From NCBI RefSeq assembly GCF_028622115.1, contig NZ_CP097263.1, positions 3,596,001-3,660,000 of the forward strand: a stretch of DNA of 64,000 nucleotides, in the 5' to 3' direction. Of the stretch, positions 16,377-26,800 are shown one piece after another (within the stretch, counting starts at the first letter, position 1; every line of letters begins with the position of its first letter). A model generated the notes under the pieces. The model made no database searches, was not told where the DNA came from, and worked only from the letters and a program-made list of their open reading frames with translations. The stretch comes from Kutzneria chonburiensis. Its GTDB lineage: Bacteria > Actinomycetota > Actinomycetes > Mycobacteriales > Pseudonocardiaceae. The translations under genes were made by a program, and so were the position numbers.

Positions 16377-19300
16377 CTAGCTCGGCCTCAGCGGGATGGC
16401 CCAGCGCTGCTGGGGCGTGCCGACGAAGTCGTAGATCTGCAAAGGGTTGCCGTTGGTGAGCACGCCGGACTGGTCGTCGAGGACCCGGCCGGCGTAGGTG
16501 TTGACGATGGCGCCGTCGGGGCGGAAAGCCCACTGCTGACTGCCGGAACCGCAAGTGGTGACGCCGATGGGGGTGCCGTTGGCGACGCTGCGGATGTCGA
16601 TGCAGTTGGCCATGGACTGAAGACGCCCATCGCCCCACGTGGTCCACTGCTCACCGGAAGAGCCGTAGCAGTCCCAAAGCCAGACGGTGGAGTTCGCGGG
16701 GTTCTCGCCCTTGATGTCGGCGCACTTGCCGCCGACGCCGACGATTGCCCCGGTCCACAGAGCCTGGGCGCTCATGCGCCACTGCTGCAAAGCGGTGCCG
16801 GTGCAGTCCTGGATGGTGAAGACGGCGCCGAGGGTGTCGGACGCGCCGGTCAGGCAACGGCCGGAGTTGGGGTTGAGGACAGTGCCATCGGGCCGGGAAG
16901 CCCACTGCTGGCCGGCGTCACCGGGGTTGCACTGCCACAACATCACAGCAGTGCCGGCGGTGGTGGCGGCGTTGTTGACGGTAAGGCACTTGCCCTCGGC
17001 GTGGAGGGTACCGTCGCCGGGGGTGATCCAACTCTGGGCCTGGTTGTGGTAACAATCCCAGACCTGCACGGCATTGAGCCGGGGATCGCCGTTCTTGACG
17101 TCGAGGCACTTGCCGCCGGGATCGGTCAGCTGATTGTTCTGACCATGCTGATCGGGCGCCCGCCACACCTGGTCGGACCGGCCGGTGCAGTCCTGCAACT
17201 GCAACACGGCCTGGTTGCTGGTGGACGCGGGCGTCAAACAGCGCCCGGACCGCGGGTTGACGATGGTGCCGTTGCCACGGATCACCCACACCTGGTTGCT
17301 GGCCTGCGGCACACACGGTGCGAGCACTTCTTGTGTACCGGCAGCGGTGCCGTTGTTCAACGCGGTCAAACACTTGCCGGCATTGGTCAGCGCGCCGTCG
17401 GCGGTCTGCGCCCACACCTGTGCACTGGTGGGGTTGCAGTCGAACATCTGGATGCCGTTGGTGGTGCCGGTGGAGTCCGGGCTGGCGTTGTACAGATCCA
17501 GGCACCGACCATTGGCCCCGACGAACTGCCCGACCCGGATCGGCTGGTCGCGCTTGACCCTGACATCCCGGAAGTGCACGCCGGCCGGGGCATTGGCCAG
17601 GCCGATGTACTGACCGTAGAGCCGGCTGCCGTCGGTGCTGTACTGGTTGACCTGGGTGCCGTTGAGCTTCACCGTGACGGTCCGCCAGTCCACCGAGATC
17701 TCGTAGGTGTTCCACTGCCCGGCCGCCTTCTGCGCGGCGGCCTTGGCGCTGCCGTCCACGAACGGCAGGATCGAACCGGTCATGGACGTCCCGGAGGCCG
17801 ACGTGAGTCCGATGTGGACACCTACGCCGGTCTTGAGCGGCGAAGTGGCATCCGTGCCGGGGTCGGCGAAGCCGATCAGCACATCGGCGCCGTCGCCCTC
17901 ACCGTCCTGCCTGTAGTCCAGCTTGACGGTGTAGCTCTCGCCCATCATGCGCGCGCCGTACCAGGACACGCCCGTGCCGTCCGAGGTGGACAGTGTGCAG
18001 CCGTCGTCGGTGAGGCCCTTGGCGCCCAAGGTGCGCCACCCGACCGAATTGGACTCGAGCCGGCCGTCGTAGACCGCGGTGAAACCGGCCTCGTTGAGCG
18101 GCCCTGCACAGTCGGTGTTACCGGCATTGAACGCCGGTCCGCCGACGAAGTAGCCGGCCACGTCCAGCGCGACCTGGGCCTGCCCGCGGTCGTTGCGCAC
18201 GCCGACCTTGCCGCTGGCGCCCAACGGCACGAACGCGGTCGAGGACATCTTCTCCCGCTGCCGCATGGTCTGCGTGGTGTCCTTGAGCGAACCAGCCTCC
18301 TGCGGGAACACCGACAGGTCGGTGCCGAGGGTGTCCTCCTCGCCGCTGGCCCGCAGCACCACGCCGGTGGCCGACCGCGGAATCCCGGACAGACCGGCGA
18401 TCTGGAAGTTGGCCGTCTCGCCCTGGCCGATGGCAGTGGTGCGCTCGCCGGTTCCCGTTGCGGTGTCGGCGATCCGGGTGGCCTCGGGCAGTGCGACGAA
18501 CGACGCCGCGTTGGCGTCGGGGGTGAACGCGCCGATCACGTCCACGGTCGCCTGCACGACACCGGTGGTGCGCAGCTTGATGGTGCCGTCCGAGGCGATC
18601 GGCACGATCGAGGTGTTGGAGTGCTTCTCGTTCGGGTTGACGTTCAGCGAGGTGCCGGCGGAGTCGGTGGCGAACATGCCGAGCGCGGCACCGTTGCTGG
18701 CTTCCGAAGCGGTCAGGTTCACCAGCACGGCGGCGGCCGATGTCGGCACGCCGGCGATGCCGCGGACCGGAATCGGGTACGTCTCGTTGGCGGCCAGCGC
18801 GGTCTTGCGCGGGCTGCCGTTGAAGCCCCGCGTGTCCAGCACGCGGACCGGCTGCGGCTCGGGCAGGTAGCCGTTGGCGCCGTCGGGGCTGAAGTAGCCG
18901 AGCAGGTCGAAGTTGTCGAACACGTTGCCGGGCCCGGCCTTCAGCCGCACCGCCCGGTCGCTGGTGATCGGCGCGACGACCATGGTGGACACGAAGCCGC
19001 TGGCCGGGGAGACCCGCACGGTGGTGGCACGACTGGTCGACGTGGCCGGATCGCCGGTGTAGACGTCCATACCGCTGTCCACGTTCGGACCGGCCGACGG
19101 ATTCGTCCGTACAGCCAGGTTGAACACGACGGCAGTGGCGCCGGCCGGCACGTTCGACGCCAGCGCCACCGTGCCGACCTCGTTCGGCGCGTAGCCGCGG
19201 CCCTCGATCGCCACCGGCTTGGCCAGCGGCATGTACTTCGAGTTGTTGGACTTCGGCAGATCGGTCGGCGAGCCGAGCACCAACTGCCCGCTCCCCCACT

Positions 19301-20827
19301 GGTTGTCGTTGTGCTTGGGGAAGTCCGCGCCTGCAGTGCCGACTTGAGCTGCGACTGGTCGAGGCTGGGCACGGCCGACTTCAGCAGCGCCGCGCCGCCG
19401 GCGATGGTGGCCGAGGCGGCCGAGGTGCCGGCGAAGGTGCCGTTGGCCCAGTAGGAGGTGCTGACGTGGTCGTAGCCGGTGATGTCCGGCTTGATCCGGC
19501 CGTCGATGGTCGGGCCCTGGCTGCTGTCGGTCTCCAGCTGGCCGGACGTCGGCGTGGTCGCGCCGACCGCCATCGCGTACGGGGAGGTCGCGGGCTCGGT
19601 GATGCTGCCGGCGGCGGTGGCGTACTGGATCGGGTTGTCCTTGGCCGGGCCGGACACGAACAGGTCGAGCCGGGTGCTCGGCTGGGCGTTGACGTTCTTG
19701 ATGTACACCGAGAACGTGTTGGTGCCGCCGGTGTTGTTGGTGAAGGTCACCTCGGCCGTCGGCTCGCCGCCGCCGGGCGTGCTGGCCTGGTTGTTGGCCG
19801 CGTACGCCACGACGTTCGGGTCCGTGGGACCGGTCGGCGGCGTGGTGCCCTTGACCACGTAGAGGTCGAACTCCTGGGTGGTCTTGGGCCAGGCGTCCCA
19901 GCGCAGGCCGACCGTTGCGGTGCGGCCGTTGGCCAGCGCGAAGCCGTTGTTGGCGCCGGTGCCGCCGTCGTAGGTGACGAAGCCGTTGGCGTTGGTCGTG
20001 GCCTGGCCGGAGTAGTGCGTCTTGGCGTTGTCGCCGGCCGCGACCGACCACAGGATGCCGGCCTGGCTGGTGGTGCGCACCACGTCGGCCGGGCTGCCCG
20101 GGTCGCCGGTGCCGTCGCCGCGGCCGGAGGTGAACATGCCGATCGCGGCGGTGATCACCTGCACGCCCTGCTGCTGCAACCAGGACGCGGCCGTGCCGAA
20201 CTCCATGGAGGTGCTGGCACAGGCGATGAACAGTTGGGCGTCGGGGGCCATGGCGTGCACGACCTCCGCGACGGAGGTGCCGTGCTGCACGGTCGCCGGC
20301 GGATCAGCCTGGCAGTTGCCGTAGTTCACCGGCATCTGCGCCGGCAGCGTGCCCGCGGCCTGCGCGTCGGCCAGCCCGCCGAGGTCCGGGTCGATGATGC
20401 CGACCTTCACGCCGGCGCCCTTGATGCCGGCGTTGATCCACTGGTTGGCGCCGGACGCCGCCAGGCCCTCCGGGTCGATGTCGCCCATCGGCACGATCCG
20501 GTCCGGCGGGCGGATGGCGGCGACACCGGGCTGCTTGGCCAGGTCCGCGACCTTGGCCGCGGGCACCTTGGCCTCGACCCGGCCGTTGCGGCCCATGGCG
20601 ACGGAGCCGCCGACCGCGGCGACCGCCGCGGCGGCCTGCTGACCGTCCACATAGAGCACCAGGTTGCCCGCCTTGTCCTTGGGCACCAAGGTGTTCGGCT
20701 TGGCCGCGGTCACCGGTCCGGCAATCGCCGCCGGCTGAGATGGGGCGGCGACGGCCGGCAGTCCCAGACCGCCCACCCCCAACGCCACCCCCACGGCCAA
20801 CGCGGCCGCGCGTCTGTGTGTCGCCAT
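16377..20827 (-). pseudogene. Secreted subtilase (S8) with lectin modules, frameshifted
   Basis: The N-terminus is a signal peptide (MATHRRAAALAVGVALGVGG). The S8 domain has Asp146 (GIIDPD), His182 (QHGTS) and Ser469 (FAGTSAASA). Near 19322-19336 the frame changes: LKSALQ continues as ADFPKHNDNQWGSGQL one frame over, so one base appears missing. After that come about three beta-sandwich repeats (PVRVLDTR type), a concanavalin-like domain, and three ricin-type trefoils with many QxW repeats to the end. The full protein would have about 1480 residues. AAGDN replaces the usual AAGN at the oxyanion position. The alternative start GTG 20860 overlaps the RHS stop. A sequencing error cannot be excluded. 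Confidence 0.8.
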
Positions 20828-20856
20828 GTGCTTTCTCGTTTCTCCTTGTGCGCCGG

Positions 20857-23800
20857 TCACTTGACCACCGCGTCCCGGCAGCCCCGATAGCCGGGAATCG
20901 CGTTGGGCGAGTTGTAAATCCTGGTCTCGCAGTCGAAGTTGCGGCCCTGGGCGATGACGTCGAGGTAGTCCGGCACCAACTGGCCGTCCGGGAAGTGCGG
21001 TGTCACCCGGTAGTAGATCGGACCCTTGTTGTCCTCGATCTGCTTCCTGACCTGCTTCTCGACTGCGTGGTACATACGGGACGAGTTGGTCTTGTTCTGG
21101 TTGAGCGGCACCAGGTTCCGTGCATCATCGGCGCCGTAGAAGCACCAGGCGATCAGGTGCCCGGCCGCCTCAGCGCACGGGTTGTCCCCGTCACGGCCGT
21201 CCATCGGGTGATCCTCCTTGGGCCGGTCGCCGGTCTGGACCATCGTCAGGCAGGCCGCCGCGCCGGTGGCCCGGTTGCCGATGCCGTTGCCCTTGTCGTC
21301 GGTGACCCGTTGCAGCGGGCCGTACCAGATGGTGTGCGGCAGATCGCCGTTGAGGCAGTCATCCTCGTCGGCCCGGTAGTCGTAGTTGGCGTCGGCCTGC
21401 GGCGCGTCGAACACGCTGACCGGGCCGGACTGGGTGGTCTTGTTGTTAGCGTTGGTCAGGCCGGGCCCGGGGTCGACGATGTGGTCGGCCGGCGGGTCGA
21501 TGCGGTACTGCGGCGGACGCGGCTTGACGGTGTCACCCGGCGGCTGGCGGTGCTCCCGCTTGTGCACGTTGACGAACCACAGCGGCGGGGGCGGCGGCAG
21601 CGGGCGGTGCTTGACGACGGGACGACCGCCGCCATGACCACCGGGGCTGCCACGGGTGCCGCCCGGGCCTCCCGGGGTGCCGTGAGTGCCCGGCTTTCCG
21701 GGGCCACCACTGGGATAGCCGTCACGCGGGTTGCAGTAGTAGCTGTTCGAGTGGGCGCAACGATCATGTGCCCAGTCGTAGCGGATCTGGTCCGGGCACG
21801 CGTAGCCCTGACTGTCGCGCATCGAGTCGCCACAGCCCGAGACCGTCGCCGGCGTGCACTCCGAGGTGCCGGTGAACTGTCGGGCGATCGACTCGAGGGC
21901 CGATTCGAAGGCGTCCAGCCAGCTGTCGGGAACGTGGTCGTAGTCCGGCCCGCAGATGAGTGGCGTCCAGTGGTGGCCGTCGGGGTCGGTGCCGTCGAGC
22001 GGATCTGTGTCGCCGTAGCCGAACCGGTTGTTGGACGGGGTGTTCCAGCTGTCGCGGCTGGTGAACTGGCCACTGGCCGGGGAGTACCACCGTGCGGCCA
22101 TGTCGACCTGGCCGGTGCCGGAATCCGTCCAGCTGCCCTGGAAACCGAGCGCCGAGGTGTCGCCGCTGGACGCGGTGACGGTGCCGAACGGGTCGTAGCT
22201 GCGCAGCCCGTCGGTGGTGCCACCGATGTACCGTCCGACGACGTCCCCGTGCTGGTTGGTGAACAGGCTCTTGCCGGTGGTCGCCGTGACTGCCTTGTCC
22301 GACAACGGAGTTCCGTCCGGCAGCCGGCTGACGACCCGGTTCCCGTCGGTGACGACGTTGTTGCTCAGCCCGTCGTAGCCGAAGGCCGTTCCGTTGCGGG
22401 TGGCAACCCGGTCCAGGCTGTCGTACTGGTACTGCATCGCGCCGCTGGCGACCTGCCGGCCGAAGGCGTCGAAGGTGGAGGCGCTGGTGTTTCCGTTGGT
22501 GGTGGTGGACTTCAGGGTGCCGCGAGCGGTGTAGGAATAGGTGGTTCCGTTGCCCGACAACAGCTCGTTGCGCTCATCGTAGCCGAAGGTCTGGCCGCCG
22601 ACGGAGGTGCGGTTGCCGGCGTCGTCCCAACCGTAGAGCGTGGTCTTGTTGGTCGGGTCGGTCCACGAGCTGAGCCGCCCGGCGCCGTCGTAGCCGTAGG
22701 AGTTGTTGGCCGACTTGCCGACCGTCAGATCCGACCGGGACTTCAGGTTGTCGTCGAGGTCGTAGCCGTAGGTCTCGCCGAGCCGGGTGACCTGCGTCGA
22801 GCCGTCGGGGCTCTGCTGCAACTGGTCGGAGGCCAGCCGGCCGAGCGGGTCGTAGCCGATGACCCGCTGGGTGTTCTGGGCCACGGCCCGGTCGGTGATC
22901 GTGTTGAGCTGGCCGCCGCTGTTGTAGCCGTAGTCCATCGTGCGGCCGGTGACCGGGTCGGTGACCCAGGCGAGCCGATCGGCCTTGTCGTAGCCGTACT
23001 TGGTGGTGCCGGCAGTGTCCTTTCTGGACTCCATGGTGCCGTCGCCGTAGTACGTGTACGAACCCGAGGTCGCCGGTCCCTGATAGGTCAGGACGTTGCC
23101 ACGGTCGTCGTAGGTGTAGATGGTGTCGCCGCCGGGACCGCCGACCTTGGTGATCCGGCCGGCCAGGTCGTAGCCGATGGTCCGGTCCGAAGTGGACGCT
23201 TCGGCGCCGGCGCCGGTCTGCTTGTACACCCGGCCCTGGGCGTCGAAGCTGCTGATGCGGGTGATGCCGCCGGGCTCGGTCTGGGTGACGGCCTGCTGCG
23301 CCGCGTCGTAGATCGTGGTGCGGGTGCGGTCGGCCATGGTCGGCGCGGCGGTGGTGGCCGGGTCGATGGTCGATTCGGGCAGGCCCCAGGTGTTGTAGGT
23401 GAACTCGGTGGCGTGCCCGTCGCCGTCCACCACGTGCGCCTTGTTGCCGAGCGCGTCATAGCCGACGGTGGTGGTGATCGAGTGCGTGGCGTCGACCTTG
23501 GTCACCTGCTGCGCGACCCGGTTCAGCGAGTCGTAGCCGAAGGTGGTCAGGCGCCCCTCGGCCGAGGTGGTGCTGGCGACGTTGCCGTTGCTGTCGTAAC
23601 CGGTCGTGCTGACCCGCAGTTCCTTGCCGTTGCTGGACTGCGAGGACCGCACCGCCCGGCCGAGCAGGTCGTAGCCGGTGGTGGTGACCAGCCCGGTCGG
23701 GTCGGTCACGGTGGCCGGCCGGCCGGCGATGTCGTAGCTGGTGACCGTGCTCCGGTTGGTCGGGTCGGTGACCTTCTTGGGCATGCCGGCCGCGTCGAAC

Positions 23801-26800
23801 TCCGTCGTGGTGGTGTTGTTCTGCGGAGTCGTGACGGTGGTCGGGTTGCCGGCGTCGTCGTAGCCGGTTGTCGTTGTGTAGTACAGGGTCTGACCCGAGG
23901 ACCGGTCCACGTCGGTGGCGGTCCGCCGCTGGCCGAGGGTGTCGTACGTGAACTGCTTACGCGCTCCGGACGGGTCCGTTGTGGACAGTAGTTCGCCGGC
24001 ACGGTCGTAGCTGTTGGTGACGACGCTGGGCGTGTCACCGACCTGCGGCAGCGTCGTGGTCAGCACATTGCCGTACGGGTCATAGGTGTTGACGGTGACC
24101 CGCTTCAACGGATCCGTGACCTTCAGCGCGTTGCCGGCATGGTCGTAGTCGGTGTGCGTGGTCGCGGTGATCGGCGTGCTCGAGCCGGGCGGCGTGTAGT
24201 TGGGCAGCGTGCCGTCGGTGGCCCGGCCCAGGCCGTCACGGGCGGTCGTGGTGACGTTCCCGGCCGCGTCCTTGGACTGGGTGACCTCGCCGAAAGCGTT
24301 GCGGCCCACCGTGGTCACGCCGCGCACGTCCGGAGTGACCTTGCCGGCCTGCCACACGTCGGCGGCCGGCGTGGTGGTCGTGACCAGCTGGCCGGTGCCG
24401 TCGTAGCTGTAGAGCGTCGGCAGCTGGCGGCCGTCGTTGACGGTCGTCGGCAGCCCGCGCTCGTCGCGGATCACCGTGGTGGACACCAGGGTGTTGGCGT
24501 CGAGCCGGTCGTCCGAGCGCACGACCTGGTTGCCGGCGTCGTAGCCGAACTGGGTGAACTCGGTACGGGTCGGGTCGGCGGCCCCGGTGCGGGACACCGT
24601 CAGCTGGTTGCCGTCGAGGTCACGGGTGTAGCTGGTGGTGCGCTTGAGGCCGGCCGGGTCGAGCGTGGTCGACGCGATGTTGCCGGCCGGGTCGAAGGTG
24701 CTGGTGGTGGTGACGCCGCCGGCGGTCACGTCCTGGTTGAGGTTGCCGGCCGGGTCGTAGGACCGCTGCTCCAGCACCAGGTCCCGACTGCCGTCGTAGT
24801 TCTTGGCCGTCACGGTGGCGAGCAGGTTGTCGCCCCAGTAGCCGTAGGTTGTGGTGCGGCCCATGGCATCCGTGCTGACCGTGAGCCGACCGCCCGAGTC
24901 GTAGGCCTTGGTCGCCACGGTCAGCGAGGTGGCGTTCGGGTCCTGCGGGTCGACGCCGGCGCCACTGACCACAGTGGTCAGTTCGTGCCCGAGCTCGTCG
25001 GAGATCGTGGTCCAGTCGAAGCCCCGCACGTCCGTGGTGGTGACGCTGAGGTTGTCCGACGAGAACTTGACCTTCTCGATGCCGCCGTCCGACAGGGTTT
25101 TCTGCTGCACCCGGTCGTGAGCGTCATAGACGTAGCTGGTGATGCGCGGCGCGTCGCCGCCCTGGCTCACCGGCAGCGTGTCGCCGAGGGTGATCGACGT
25201 GACGTTGCCGTCGCCGTCGTAGCCGTAGGTGGTGATCGGCGTGTGGGTGATACCGGTGATCAGGTTCTTCACCGGTTGGCCGGTGGCCGTGGCGATCTGC
25301 GACCGGCCGTCGTAGGTGTAGGTGGTGGAAGCGAAGACCGCGCCGCCGTCGTTGAGCGTGGTGGTCTTGGTGGTGCGGCCGATGTCGTCTGTGGTGCGTG
25401 TGGTGTGCAGCTTGGTCGGCGAGATCGTCTCGGCCAGATCACCGTTGTGGTTGTAACGGTTGGTGGTCAGCTCACCGCGCGGTCCGGTGGTCGTCAGCAG
25501 TAGGCCCGCGGGCACGGTCTGGTTGTCGGCGGCCGGTTGCGTGCCGTCGGAGTAGAAGTTGACCGTGGTCGGGTGTGTGGTCTGGCCGACCGGGATCGGC
25601 TCGATGATGGTCTTCAGGCGACCGGCGGTGTCGTAGTCGAAGGTGGTGCGGTAGGTCGTGTCGGTCGGGCCGGATGACCGCGCGTCCGACTTGCTGGCGA
25701 CCTTGTTCCCCCTGGGGTCCAACGGGTTCGCCGGCGCGATGTAGGTGAAGTAGGACGTGTTGCAGGAGTTCGCCGCCCGGCAGCTCTTGCGGCTGAGCAC
25801 GTTGCCGCGCTCGTCGGTGGTCTGCTCGACGCGGATGTTGTTCTCGTCGACGGTCGCCGACAGGAAGCCGGCGGTGTTGTACTCCCGGCTGGTGTTGTGG
25901 CCGTTGTGCGAGGTGGTCATCAGGCGGCCGCCGTTGACCACGTCGTAGGTGTAGGTCCAGTCGCCGTAGCCCTGCGGCCCGTGCAGCGTGGCCGTGCGGG
26001 TCACGTTGCCCCAGTACGGATTGCCGTTCTGGTCCTTGAGCTGGGCCGAGGTGATCTTCGACGGGTCGATCGTCCACTTCAGACCATCATGGTCGACCAA
26101 AGTGGACACTCGGTCGTTGATGTCGTCGTAGGCGATCGTGGCATAGACCCGGGTGCTGTCCTGCGGCAACGTGACCGACTTCAGCTCGATGCCGGCCTGC
26201 GCGGCCCGGTAGTGGTCGGCGGCGGCCAGCGCGCCCAGCGAGTGCTGGTAGAACGCGGCCTCGTCGATGTCGCCCTGGAAATAGAAGTTGCCGTTGTTGG
26301 TGGCCGGCCAGCCCTGGCCGCGGCCGGCGCCCAGCACGGCGGTGGTCTGCGCCTTGGCGTCGATCAGGCCGGTGATCGGCGAGCCCGCCTGCTGACCGTC
26401 CAGGTACAGGTTCTGGGTGTTGATCGCCGTGGACAGGACGGCGTGGTGCCAGTTGCCGTCGTTGACCTGCTGGGTCGTCACGACCTGCCGGGCGCCGCCC
26501 GCGTCACGCATCGGGAAGCCGCCGTACAGGAAGCCGTCGGTGCCGACGTAGAGCACCGGGGTTGCCTGGGTCGGCGTGCCGGCCGGAAAAGCCTGGTTCT
26601 GCAACGACATCAGCGTGCCGCTGCCGGTGGTCTTGAACCACAGCTCGGCGGCCATGGACATGCTGGTGGTGGCCAACTTGTCCGGCAGCGTGACGTACGA
26701 GCTGGCGCCGTCGAAGGTCGCCGCGGTGTCGCCGGTGCCGCCGATCGCGCCCTGCGACCCGACGATCACGCCGTGGCCGGCGGCGCTTTCGCCGCCCTGG

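Noticed and set aside
17001-19454. Long plus-strand frame opposite the subtilase gene
   Set aside because: Antisense shadow with no domain; the minus strand shows clear lectin and protease motifs.
20740-23991. Plus-strand frame of 1083 residues opposite the RHS gene
   Set aside because: Val/Gly/Arg-rich antisense of RHS repeats; no recognisable family.
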